Both the position numbers and the translations under genes were made by a program. From NCBI GenBank assembly GCA_963675995.2, contig CAXXIY010000001.1:2666001-2730000 (forward strand): 64,000 bases of DNA. The letters are read 5' to 3'. Of the stretch, positions 28,461 through 36,919 are shown in pieces. This DNA comes from JAAFHB01 sp963675995. Its GTDB lineage: Bacteria; Bacteroidota; Bacteroidia; Bacteroidales; Prolixibacteraceae. The notes below the pieces were generated by a model, which saw only the letters and a program-made list of their open reading frames with translations, had not been told where the DNA came from and searched no databases. The first letter of the stretch is position 1. Each line of letters opens with the position of its first letter.

Positions 28461-29540
28461 ATGAGAATCAATAAAACCTTATTAGCTGTGACCATTGGTG
28501 CAGCTTTCTTTTCGCTAAAAGCAAATGGACAAATTCAGAATGCCGAAGTTTATGAATTCCCAGGTATGAATCAACAGAACTGCCGGCAATTAATCAATAT
28601 TCCCGACATTATGGGATACCAGACTTTGAAATGTGATTTTCACATACACACTGTTTTTTCGGATGGGCTTGAATGGCCGTCGATGCGTGTAAATGAGGCC
28701 TGGAATGATGGCTTGGATGCCATTGCCATTACCGACCACATCGAGTACCGCCCGAACAAGGACATTATCGTCAGCGACCTGAACAAATCGTATGAAATTG
28801 CTAAAAAAGCCGGCGATGGCATAGATTTGATCGTAATTAAAGGAACTGAAATTACCCGTAAAAATCCATTCGGGCACATGAACGCCCTTTTTATAACTGA
28901 TGCCAAAAAAATTGATGTTCCAAACGAGCTCGATGCTGTTGACGAAGCTGTAAAACAGGGTGCTTTTATTCTTTGGAACCATCCCGGATGGCCAAACGAC
29001 ACCAGTACCTTCTATCCGATTCATAAGAAACTGATTTCGGAAAAGAAACTGCACGGAATTGAAGTCTTTAATGCCTGGGAATATTATCCAAAGGTAATTG
29101 ACTGGTGCAAGGACAACAATCTGGCTTATTTTGCAAACAGCGATATCCATTATACTTCAGGTAATATTTACCGCGGTGAATTCCGTCGCCCGATGACCCT
29201 CGTTTTTGCAAAAGAACGTTCGGTTGAAGGAATCAAAGAAGCCTTGTTTGCCGGACGTACAGTGGCATGCTTTAACAACATCCTCGCCGGAAATGAAGAA
29301 TACCTTAAAGAGCTGATAAAAAAATCGCTTTTCGTGAAAGTCATCAACAAGGAAAAAAATACCATCGAAGTAAGCAACAAATCAGGTATTACTTTCCAGA
29401 TGAAGTATGGCTCCTTTATGTATTCAATTGCGGTTAATCCCAACCAGGCTATCCGGATTAATCTTCTGTCGGGTGGCGACGTTACATTCACCAATTGCTT
29501 TATTGGTCAGGAGAAATACGTGGTAACCAAACTTTGGTAA
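28461..29540 (+). CDS. Secreted PHP-domain phosphoesterase (Sb-PDE-like)
   Basis: A 359-residue exported metal-dependent phosphoesterase. A signal peptide ends near LKANGQ. The PHP domain motifs are all visible: His61-x-His63 in CDFHIHTVFSDG, Asp92-His93 in AITDHIEYRP, a metal-binding Glu/His in IKGTEIT and GHMNALF, the WNHPGW motif, and ANSDIHY near residue 233. Related Bacteroidota proteins are annotated as Sb-PDE family phosphodiesterases. Its place inside a glycosidase operon suggests it acts on a phosphodiester carried by, or released with, the target glycan. It is followed by a hairpin terminator. Confidence 0.82.
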   Translation: MRINKTLLAVTIGAAFFSLKANGQIQNAEVYEFPGMNQQNCRQLINIPDIMGYQTLKCDFHIHTVFSDGLEWPSMRVNEAWNDGLDAIAITDHIEYRPNKDIIVSDLNKSYEIAKKAGDGIDLIVIKGTEITRKNPFGHMNALFITDAKKIDVPNELDAVDEAVKQGAFILWNHPGWPNDTSTFYPIHKKLISEKKLHGIEVFNAWEYYPKVIDWCKDNNLAYFANSDIHYTSGNIYRGEFRRPMTLVFAKERSVEGIKEALFAGRTVACFNNILAGNEEYLKELIKKSLFVKVINKEKNTIEVSNKSGITFQMKYGSFMYSIAVNPNQAIRINLLSGGDVTFTNCFIGQEKYVVTKLW

Positions 29541-29555
29541 AACAATTTTGAAACG

Positions 29556-29598
29556 GAGCAACAGCCTGCCATAATGCAAGTTGTTGCTCTGCTTTTTA
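29556..29598 (+). terminator. Terminator after the PHP phosphoesterase gene
   Basis: GAGCAACA (29556-29563) pairs with TGTTGCTC (29582-29589), followed by TGCTTTTTATT. It lies between the PHP gene and GH29 and may be partial, because the next gene starts only 24 bases later. Confidence 0.7.
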
Positions 29599-29612
29599 TT
29601 AATCTTTAAGAT

Positions 29613-31043
29613 ATGCACTACACCAAAAGAATTACCTGCTCACTGTTTTTTTTCGCCGGAATGAGTTTTGCCGTTTCAGCACAATTAAATTCCTATCCTG
29701 AATCCTACCAGATTGATCAGAAAGACATCACCCGGGCACATCAGATTATTACAACTCCGCTGAAAAAAGCGGTGGTCATGCCCAATCCAAGCCCCAAAGC
29801 GCAATGGTTCCCCGATGCCAGTCTTGGCCTTTTTATGCACTGGGGCATTCACAGCGTTGTTGGCGCCCAGCCGTCGTGGGACATGATTTCTCATTACCGC
29901 TATGGCGGGAAAGTTGCCCCTCCCGACAAGTATTATGCTCTGGCCAGCCAGTTTAATCCGCAGAATTACGATCCTGATAAATGGCTGAAAGCCGCCAAAG
30001 AAGCAGGATTTACCTATGCGGTGCTCACCACCAAACACCACGACGGTTATGCCCTGTGGCCATCGAAATACGGCATCGGGACCAAACAATATATGAATGG
30101 CCGCGATTTGTTGAAACCCTACGTGGATGCCTGCCGGGCCAACGGCCTGAAAGTGGGTTTTTACTTTTCGCCGCGCGACTGGCATTACCCGGGACTGATG
30201 CACCCCAACGAATTTGATGCCAATACCAGCAAAAACATTCCGCCAATTACCGATCAGGCAGCTAATTATCGCAACTACGAGCAATTTCTCGGATTTGTGT
30301 TGGCTCAAATGGAAGAACTGCTTACCCGCTACGGAAAAATTGATTTGCTCTGGCTCGACGGAATGAATTTTCGTGGTGTTGACGATATGCACACCAAACA
30401 GATTTATGCCTGGATTCGTTCGCTTCAACCCGAAATGGTTATCAACGACCGCTGGTCGAACATTGTTAATCCTGACGATCCTACAGGTAGTGACGTGCGC
30501 ATTGGCGATTTCACCACACCGTTTGAATGCAGCAAGCCTACCTATGTTCCATCGAAATGGTGGGAACACTGTGACATCTGGACTTGCGGTGGCGGTGGCT
30601 GGGGCTACGACAAAACCAGCACTTTCCGTCCGTATTCGTGGTTCTTCGAACATTTGGTGGCCTGCCGATCGCTTGGAGGTAACTTTTTGCCAAACGTTGG
30701 TCCGGCCGGAAATGGCGAGATGCCCCCGAATTATTATATGCAGATGGATGCTATTTCCAAATGGATGAAGCACAGCAAAGAATCGGTTATTGGCGCACAA
30801 TCAACCTCAGGCGTTGATCGCAGTAATGTAATGATTACAACCAGAGGAAAGGTTTGGTACCTTCATTTGTTGCCTGACTTCAAACAGCAGGTTTCGTTAA
30901 AAACAGATAAACGCCCAAAGTTAATAACCCTTTTACGCACTGGAAATCCCCTTCCATACAGTTATCTCGATGGATTTGTGAAATTCACGCTTGAGCCGGA
31001 CTTAAGAACCGAAATGGATGATGTGGTGAAGGTTGAATTTTAG
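29613..31043 (+). CDS. GH29-family alpha-L-fucosidase, secreted
   Basis: A 476-residue exported enzyme with a signal peptide ending at FAVSAQ. The GH29 TIM barrel is plain: SLGLFMHWGIHS, VLTTKHHDGYALW, GLKVGFYFSPRDW, the nucleophile Asp249 in LLWLDGMNF, and WTCGGGGWGYDK. Members cleave alpha-L-fucose or related galactose-type residues from glycans. The stop is TAG, a genuine terminator that argues against reassignment of this codon in the organism. A short scar downstream (32437-32466) resembles the 3' end of this gene, suggesting a lost paralogue. Confidence 0.9.
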   Translation: MHYTKRITCSLFFFAGMSFAVSAQLNSYPESYQIDQKDITRAHQIITTPLKKAVVMPNPSPKAQWFPDASLGLFMHWGIHSVVGAQPSWDMISHYRYGGKVAPPDKYYALASQFNPQNYDPDKWLKAAKEAGFTYAVLTTKHHDGYALWPSKYGIGTKQYMNGRDLLKPYVDACRANGLKVGFYFSPRDWHYPGLMHPNEFDANTSKNIPPITDQAANYRNYEQFLGFVLAQMEELLTRYGKIDLLWLDGMNFRGVDDMHTKQIYAWIRSLQPEMVINDRWSNIVNPDDPTGSDVRIGDFTTPFECSKPTYVPSKWWEHCDIWTCGGGGWGYDKTSTFRPYSWFFEHLVACRSLGGNFLPNVGPAGNGEMPPNYYMQMDAISKWMKHSKESVIGAQSTSGVDRSNVMITTRGKVWYLHLLPDFKQQVSLKTDKRPKLITLLRTGNPLPYSYLDGFVKFTLEPDLRTEMDDVVKVEF

Positions 31044-31190
31044 ACCGGTATCCTGAAATGTGCTCAAAACAAAGGAATTTCCTGCAGGAATATTACTTTG
31101 GGTGAAATATAGAAACCTTAGGATCAAATCATAATAGCTATAGCATTAGCCAGCATTCCTCTTTGTTAACTATTTTAAGAAAGTAAATAC

Positions 31191-32360
31191 ATGAAACTAA
31201 CAATCAATTTACTATTTGTCGTTTTCCTTTTACGACTCCCATCCACTCTATTCGCTCAGGAAATAGCAATAACTCATGGTCCATACATTCAGGCTGTGGG
31301 CGAGGATGAAGTAACTATTGTGTGGACCACCAACACGAATGCGGTCTCGTGGGTTGAATTAGCTTCGGCCGGAGATAACAGTTTTTATGCCGAAGAGCAT
31401 CCGCAATACTACCAGACCGAGAACGGTAACCGGGTTGTTGGAACCCTACACAAAATATGTATCCCGAACTTGACTAAGGCTACAGAATACCGTTACCGCA
31501 TATTTTCAAAGGAAGTGCTGAAATATGGAGGGCACCGGATTTTGTACGGGAACATTGCATCCACCGACGTATATTCTCAAAAACCACTTCGCTTTAGAAC
31601 ACTTGATAATCTGAAAGAAAAAATATCATTTTCAGTTGTAAATGATATTCACGGACAAAATGATAGCTTAAAGGCTTTGCTGAAAAATGTAAAATATGGC
31701 GAAACTGATTTGGTTTTTTTTAATGGCGACATGGTTTCGACTATGAATGACGAAACCCAGTTCTTTGGCGGCTTTATGGATACTGCTACCAAAATGTTTG
31801 CCAGTGAAGTCCCGTCGTTTTTTGCTCGCGGAAATCATGAAACACGCGGAGCTTTCAGTGTAAATTTCCCAAAATATTTCCCTACAAACAGCGGAAAGCT
31901 CTACTATGCATTCAGGCAAGGACCTGTTTATTTTATTGTTCTTGATTGTGGCGAAGATAAACCCGATTCGGATATTGAATATTCAGGTTTGGCCCAGTTT
32001 GACGCTTACCGCACAGAGCAAAAGATCTGGCTTGAAAAAGTGGTCCGGACAGACGAATTCAAATCGGCGAAGTTCCGTGTTGTAGTTGTTCACATTCCAC
32101 CAGTGGGTTCCGACTGGCACGGTCCACTGGATATCAACCGTAAAATTTTGCCGGTTCTGAATCAGGCAGGAATAAGTCTCATGCTTTGCGGGCACACGCA
32201 CCGTTATCAATTGATTGAACCCGATAATGAAGTGAAATTTCCGATTTTGATCAATTCGTTCAATACCGTACTGAAGATTGATGCTGACCAGCAAAAGCTG
32301 ACTGTAGAACGAAAAAATACCAAAGGGAAAGAAGTAAGCAGATACCTCATTGTGAAATAG
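31191..32360 (+). CDS. Secreted purple-acid-phosphatase-like metallophosphoesterase
   Basis: A 389-residue exported phosphoesterase. The signal peptide ends near STLFAQ. An N-terminal fibronectin-like domain (residues 25-140; ITHGPYIQAVGEDEVTIVWTT) is typical of purple acid phosphatases. The calcineurin-type metal motifs follow: Asp152-x-His154 in VVNDIHGQ, FNGDMVS, FARGNHETRG, VVVVHIPP and LCGHTHRYQ. The enzyme hydrolyses phosphate mono- or diesters outside the cytoplasm. With the PHP and EEP genes it makes three phosphoesterases in this region, which is unusual for a glycan locus. About 150 bases separate it from GH29. Confidence 0.84.
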   Translation: MKLTINLLFVVFLLRLPSTLFAQEIAITHGPYIQAVGEDEVTIVWTTNTNAVSWVELASAGDNSFYAEEHPQYYQTENGNRVVGTLHKICIPNLTKATEYRYRIFSKEVLKYGGHRILYGNIASTDVYSQKPLRFRTLDNLKEKISFSVVNDIHGQNDSLKALLKNVKYGETDLVFFNGDMVSTMNDETQFFGGFMDTATKMFASEVPSFFARGNHETRGAFSVNFPKYFPTNSGKLYYAFRQGPVYFIVLDCGEDKPDSDIEYSGLAQFDAYRTEQKIWLEKVVRTDEFKSAKFRVVVVHIPPVGSDWHGPLDINRKILPVLNQAGISLMLCGHTHRYQLIEPDNEVKFPILINSFNTVLKIDADQQKLTVERKNTKGKEVSRYLIVK

Positions 32361-32436
32361 ATTTTTCTTAAAATTAATGGTTGTCAGATGTTTATGAATG
32401 TATGAAACACGTTCAGACCACCCTCAACGATAGTCG

Positions 32437-32466
32437 ATGGCTGAGGTAGTGAAAGTTGAATTTTAA
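32437..32466 (+). pseudogene. Scar resembling the 3' end of a GH29 gene
   Basis: Ten codons (ATG to TAA) encode MAEVVKVEF, nearly the same as the last residues of the GH29 gene, MDDVVKVEF at 31014-31043. The DNA agrees at about 25 of 30 positions, differing mostly at third bases. It probably marks a deleted paralogue between the phosphatase and the beta-helix gene. Confidence 0.5.
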
Positions 32467-32537
32467 CCTCAATCTGACATAACAAGACTTTTACTGCAAA
32501 AATGTGTATTTTTAAACACCAACTCAATTCAAATAGG

Positions 32538-34682
32538 ATGAAACGACCAACCCATCTAAACCGAAAAAGGCTATTACTGCTTTCCGTCTTTGCTCTTTTC
32601 GTGTTCTGTGTCAAAGCACAATCCTCCGGCTTAAAAATTCATGTTTCTGTTTCCGGAAATGATTCCAATCCGGGGACCAAAGAATTTCCGCTAGCCAGCC
32701 TGAAAGGCGCAGTCAGTAAAGTTCAGGTTTTACCGAAAGACCAAAAATCTGAAGGGCCGGTCGAAATTATCATTGGCGATGGCAGTTATTTTATGACCGA
32801 ACCTCTGGTGTTGGGGCCCGACAATTCAGGAACAGAATATTCACCGCTTGTTTTTAAAGCTGAAACCGGAGCCCATCCGGTTTTCTACGGAGGAAAATGT
32901 ATCAGCGGATTCGAAAAAGTATCGGAAAACCTTTGGAAAGCCCGGATTCCGGAAGTCGCTGAAACTGGCTGGTATTTTGAACAGTTGTATGTCAATGGGA
33001 AACGGGCCATCCGCGCCAAATCGCCCAATAAAGGTTTTTATTACCTGAAAGATGCTTCTGAAATAATTGTCGAAAAAGGCAAAGGTCGCTCTGCATATCT
33101 TGCTGTTCAGAAGTTCAAACTTTTTCAGGAAGGAATAAATGAGATATCAGCATTTTCGGCCAGTGATTTTGAGGATGCCGTTGTAACCCTGTATCACAAA
33201 TGGGATAATACCCGCAAGCGAATTACAGGTTTCAACCCCGATTCAATGGTCATTTTTACCGTAGGCCAGGGCGTGAAACCATGGAATACTCCTGACAGGA
33301 AAACCCGCTATACCATTGAGAATTTCAAAGCCGCGCTGGATACCTGCGGCGAATGGTACCTCGACCGGGCTGGCGAATTGTATTACATTCCCCGGGCTGG
33401 CGAAACCTTAGAAAACCTGGAAGTTATGGCGCCGGTTACTTCACGGCTTGTTGTTTTTGACGGCGATGAAAAGAGCGGAAAGAAAGTGGAAAACATCCGT
33501 TTCGAAAACCTTTCGTTCCGGATTTCGGGCTACAAAATGCCCCTGGCCGGAGACGAACCGGCACAGGCTGCTTCGCCAATTGAAGCGCTGGTGATGGCCG
33601 ATTTTGCACGAAACATTCACTTCGTAAATTGCGAAATATCGAATACTGCTACCAATGCGGTCTGGTTCCGCGAATCCTGCTTCGGCTGTAGTCTCGAACA
33701 CTGCTATTTGCATAATCTTGGCGCTGGCGGGGTGAAAATCGGTACAACACTTCAGCCTGAGAAAATGGAAAATCTCACCCGCAACATTGTTGTGGACAAC
33801 AACATTATCCGCTCCGGAGGTTTGGTATTTCCAAGTGCTGTGGGCGTAACCATTTTTAATGCCAGCGACAACGAGATCACTCACAACGAAATTGCCGATT
33901 TTCGCTATTCGGGCGTTTCGGTTGGCTGGGTTTGGGGCTACACATTCAGTCCTTCGAAACGAAACAAAATCGAGTTTAACCACATTCACCACCTGGGCTG
34001 GGGCGAATTGTGCGATATGGGTGGTGTTTATTGTCTGGGCAACTCCGCGGGGACTACCGTGAGCAACAATGTGGTCCATCATGTTTATTCGTACGATTAC
34101 GGCGGCTGGGGGCTGTACACCGACGAAGGCTCGACCGGAATTGTGATGGAGAACAACCTGGTGTACAACTGCAAAAGTTCCGGATTTCACCAGCACTACG
34201 GAATGGAAAACTTCATTAGGAACAACATTTTTGCCAATAATCTGAAAGCACAGCTTCAGGCTACCCGAATTGAAGATCACCTTTCATTCACATTTACAAA
34301 CAACATCATCTGGTTCAATGGCTGCGATTTGCTTGCCAACAACTGGGACAAAATCAACATAAAATCAAACAACAATTGTTACTGGAACGCTGCCAGTCTC
34401 AAAGACATCCGATTTAAAAACCTTTCGTTCTCCGAATGGCAGAAATCCGGAAAAGATGTTCATTCAATCATTGCTAATCCCGGATTCGTTTCTCCTTCAG
34501 GATTCGATTTCAGGATAAAAAACAAGACCATCCTGCGAAAAATCGGGTTCAAAGAATTTGATTATTCACAGGCCGGAGTTTATGGTTCGCCCGAATGGAA
34601 AAAACTGGCTGAATTTGATTTCGCAATTGCCAAACAGTTTGATCAGGCCATCGAACGGAACGAACGAAGAGCTCAGCAATAA
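32538..34682 (+). CDS. Right-handed beta-helix enzyme, GH141-like, secreted
   Basis: About 714 residues from ATG 32538, which gives a clean signal (KRLLLLSVFALFVF, cleavage near VKAQ); an ATG 12 codons earlier is possible. The N-terminal part has FVSGNDSN-like and GTKEFPLASLKGAV segments, and EQLYVNGKRAIRAKSPN, a block common in GH141 and related parallel-beta-helix enzymes. The helix rungs continue with repeated asparagine-rich turns (NNIIRSGG, HNEIADF, NHIHHLGWGE, NNVVHHV, NNLVYN). GH141 includes alpha-L-fucosidases and xylanases, and one member acts on rhamnogalacturonan II. A lyase role is the main alternative. Confidence 0.75.
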   Translation: MKRPTHLNRKRLLLLSVFALFVFCVKAQSSGLKIHVSVSGNDSNPGTKEFPLASLKGAVSKVQVLPKDQKSEGPVEIIIGDGSYFMTEPLVLGPDNSGTEYSPLVFKAETGAHPVFYGGKCISGFEKVSENLWKARIPEVAETGWYFEQLYVNGKRAIRAKSPNKGFYYLKDASEIIVEKGKGRSAYLAVQKFKLFQEGINEISAFSASDFEDAVVTLYHKWDNTRKRITGFNPDSMVIFTVGQGVKPWNTPDRKTRYTIENFKAALDTCGEWYLDRAGELYYIPRAGETLENLEVMAPVTSRLVVFDGDEKSGKKVENIRFENLSFRISGYKMPLAGDEPAQAASPIEALVMADFARNIHFVNCEISNTATNAVWFRESCFGCSLEHCYLHNLGAGGVKIGTTLQPEKMENLTRNIVVDNNIIRSGGLVFPSAVGVTIFNASDNEITHNEIADFRYSGVSVGWVWGYTFSPSKRNKIEFNHIHHLGWGELCDMGGVYCLGNSAGTTVSNNVVHHVYSYDYGGWGLYTDEGSTGIVMENNLVYNCKSSGFHQHYGMENFIRNNIFANNLKAQLQATRIEDHLSFTFTNNIIWFNGCDLLANNWDKINIKSNNNCYWNAASLKDIRFKNLSFSEWQKSGKDVHSIIANPGFVSPSGFDFRIKNKTILRKIGFKEFDYSQAGVYGSPEWKKLAEFDFAIAKQFDQAIERNERRAQQ

Positions 34683-34731
34683 AACTAGAAATATTGAAAT
34701 CACATCTTAAATAAAACAGCCTTTTTGATAT

Positions 34732-35019
34732 ATGAATAACAAAAACATCCTGTCAGACAAACTGTTGCGGAATCTGAGCTATGGATTGCCTTTGGATAAC
34801 CGGAAAACCTGTACCAAAGCCGACTAGATCATCTGGACGTCAACGCTGGCCAACGATGAAGAAACCTTCCGGAAAATTATTGATCCGGTACATTTGTTTG
34901 TTAACGAAACACCAGGCCGCGTACCGATGACCGACTAGTACGAAACCACCGATGCCAGACAAGTCGGCTTTCAGGCTCGATCAGTGGTTGGAGGTTATTT
35001 TATTAAAATGCCTGAATAA
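34732..35019 (+). pseudogene. 3' remnant of a glutaminase A (DUF4965) gene with two TAG codons
   Basis: From about residue 17 onward this 95-codon frame matches the C-terminus of DUF4965/GtaA-type proteins: YGLPLDNRKT, IIWTSTLAN, NETPGRVPMTD and VGFQARSVVGGYFIK. Most of the gene (several hundred codons) is missing. Two in-frame TAG codons (34825 and 34936) replace the conserved Trp of KADW and TDW. The first 16 codons do not match the family and may be junction sequence. This is a pseudogene fragment unless amber codons are read through. Confidence 0.8.
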
Positions 35020-35101
35020 AAATAATTTTGACAGGAAATTACCTGACGAATAGTTAAAAGATTTGCTGACAGATATAATTGAACTCAAAAAATAAAATTA
35101 A

Positions 35102-35950
35102 ATGAATATGAAAAAGACATTTTTACTCCTTTTGGCTTTATTTATGGTATTTGGGTTAGCCAATGCAAAACCAAACAAACCCATCGTTGTGGCGACCTAT
35201 AACTTGAGGCAAAACAACCCAATCGATGGAATAAACGCATAGCCTAACCGAAAAGAAACTGTGAAAGGGTTAGTGCGCTTCCATGAATTCGACATCTATG
35301 GAACCCAGGAAGGATTCCTTGGTCAGTTAAAAGACCTCTGTGAAGTGGAAGGATTTGCCTACACCGGTCATGGTCGCGAAGATGGTATCGATAAGGGAGA
35401 ACATGCAGCAATTCTGTACAAAAAAGATCGGTTTATACTGCTCGATTCAGGCGATTTCTGGTTAAGAGAGAACCCCGAAAAACCGGGACTAGGCTGGGAT
35501 GCTACCTGTTGCAACCGGATATGCTCATGGGGAAAATTCAAAGATTTGGAAACGTCCAAAGTGTTTTTCTTTTTCTGTGTTCATTTTGATCATCAGGGAG
35601 TTGTGGCCAGAATAGAATCAGGAAAACTGATGGTTAAAAAGATTCAGGAAATAGCCGGGGAAAAACCGGTAATTTGTGTGGGCGACTTTAATTCAACACC
35701 GGAAACAGAACAGATTAAAACCATGCAAACCCTTTTAAAAGACTCTCGCCAGGTATCGGCAACACCTCCATACGGGCCTTCAGGAACATTTAATGGCTTT
35801 AAATTTGACTCTCCGTTGGCTGAACTGATAGACTACATTTTTGTAAGTCCAGCGATCGATGTTTTGAAATACGGAGTATTGACGGACAATGTAGAACGTA
35901 GATATCCGTCAGATCATCTGCCGGTAGTTGCCAAAGTGGTTATCAAATAG
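35102..35950 (+). pseudogene. Endonuclease/exonuclease/phosphatase-family protein interrupted by one TAG
   Basis: The frame runs from ATG 35102 to TAG 35948-35950 (282 codons) and is open except for TAG at 35240-35242 (codon 47), where the family has Trp (GINA-W-PNRKE). A signal peptide (LFMVFGLANA) is followed by EEP motifs: VATYNLRQNN, the metal-binding Glu in GTQEGF, HFDHQG, CVGDFNSTPE and the final YPSDHLPVVAKV. Members are secreted phosphodiesterases or phosphatases. The downstream part alone (GTG 35261) lacks the signal and the first metal site. The single G-to-A change suggests recent inactivation, a sequencing error or readthrough. Confidence 0.82.
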
Positions 35951-36225
35951 AAGAATATCAATAAAAAAATAAATACAGATAAGTTAATCGATTATGAATC
36001 AGTGTTTATATTTGGAAATTTTATTTCCAGTTTGAAAAGAATAAGCAATCAAGGCTGATCACGATTCGGTCATAAGATTTTCGAAAAAGTCCTCTTTTTT
36101 AATCTGCTTTGGTTATATATTATTATTGATATAAGCGGTGCATTGTTTAGGCATTGATCCTAAGCATGTCCAATACCACCTGGCGTAATTTACAAAGCTA
36201 TTACGGCGAATTTCTTATTGCATTT
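35951..36225. other. Gene-free stretch after the EEP gene
   Basis: AT-rich sequence with no coding signal in any frame that I recognise. It continues into an IS1595 remnant and, together with it, forms a 660-base gene-poor end to the polysaccharide region. Confidence 0.5.
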
Positions 36226-36376
36226 TTAATATTTTAAATGGCCACACTTTCTGCTTGGAGAATCTGTTTCGTTCCGCTTGATATCAGCCCGGTAGCGGTA
36301 ACAGTCCTCCTCTGTCGAGAAATTATTATGAAATTTAATTGAGTTCACGCCTTTAAATTTATCTCGATCATTAATA
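36226..36376 (-). mobile_element. N-terminal remnant of an IS1595-family transposase
   Basis: On the minus strand the frame reads DKFKGVNSIKFHNNFSTEED, then CYRYRADIKRNE and RKCGH, matching the start and zinc-ribbon region of Bacteroidota IS1595 transposases, before a TAA. Only about 50 codons remain and the first zinc-ribbon Cys pair is damaged. A -7 box (TACCTTTG, complement of 36380-36387) survives just upstream. Confidence 0.65.
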
Positions 36377-36465
36377 CAACAAAGGTAGCTATACAAAAAT
36401 ACCGGGAGGTCTTAGCACCTATACCAGTAAAGAATATCTTTATCATCTAAGCCTGTTCAAAAGAC

Positions 36466-36570
36466 ATGAAAAAATATTTTGCTGTTTTATTATTGATCTC
36501 TATTAATTTGGCGGCACTGGCGGAATTACTTGGGACAAGCTGGAAATTGATCTTAATGATTTCTTTTTAA
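36466..36570 (+). CDS. Small ORF with a signal-peptide-like N-terminus
   Basis: A 34-codon frame starts MKKYFAVLLLISINLAALAE, a good Sec signal, and then ends after 14 more residues. It has no recognisable mature domain. It is either a truncated start of a lost exported protein or a tiny secreted peptide. It is near the edge of decayed sequence, so a remnant is more likely. Confidence 0.3.
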   Translation: MKKYFAVLLLISINLAALAELLGTSWKLILMISF

Positions 36571-36575
36571 ACAAC

Positions 36576-36604
36576 AAAACCCTCTGGTTATCAGAGGGCT
36601 TTGA
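36576..36604 (-). terminator. Terminator downstream of tRNA-Leu
   Basis: On the minus strand CCCTCTG pairs with CAGAGGG around ATAAC, followed by TTTTGTTGTTT. It is placed 10 bases after the tRNA 3' end. Confidence 0.8.
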
Positions 36605-36614
36605 GTTTTTAAGG

Positions 36615-36698
36615 TACCCGGGGCGGGAATCGAACCCGCACGATATTGCTATCACTGGATTTTGAGTCCAGCGCGTCTACCAATTCCGCCACCCGGGC
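36615..36698 (-). tRNA. tRNA-Leu (CAA)
   Basis: An 84-base class II tRNA. The acceptor stem GCCCGGG pairs with CCCGGGT, giving a G-U at the first pair. The anticodon stem is CTGGA/TCCAG with loop CTCAAAA, so the anticodon is CAA, reading UUG. A long variable arm (GTGATAGCAATATCGT) is typical of leucine tRNAs, and the T-arm is GCGGG-TTCGATT-CCCGC. CCA is only partly encoded (CC then T). A 12-base match to its 3' end lies 27 kb away at 9497-9508. Confidence 0.95.
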
Positions 36699-36919
36699 AG
36701 ATAGAGCTTTTTTTGGTAGTGCGCCACAAAGATAATCCAAATTTCTTTTTTGCGAAATTATTTTGTCAAAAAGTGTAAACTATTGTATGTTTGCTAATTA
36801 ACTGATTTTTACGCCCTAATCAGATTCTTTACGGAAATATTCAGACACATTAGCCACTTCTTAAGGGTGAAATGGATTATAAATGTCTTATTTTTACGGG
36901 GCACTTCTAATTTTATCTC

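Noticed and set aside
29685..30800. 371-codon open frame on the minus strand
   Set aside because: It lies opposite the GH29 fucosidase and reflects its codon bias. It has no recognisable motif or start signal.
33441..34280. 279-codon frame on the minus strand
   Set aside because: Antisense to the beta-helix gene, whose repeated Asn codons keep the opposite frame open.
34732..35950. Global reassignment of TAG to Trp
   Set aside because: Several intact genes end in TAG (10672-10674, 31041-31043), and other Trp codons near these genes are TGG.
35261..35950. EEP gene read as an intact 229-codon CDS from a GTG
   Set aside because: This start removes the signal peptide and the first metal-binding segment, which are encoded just upstream in the same frame.
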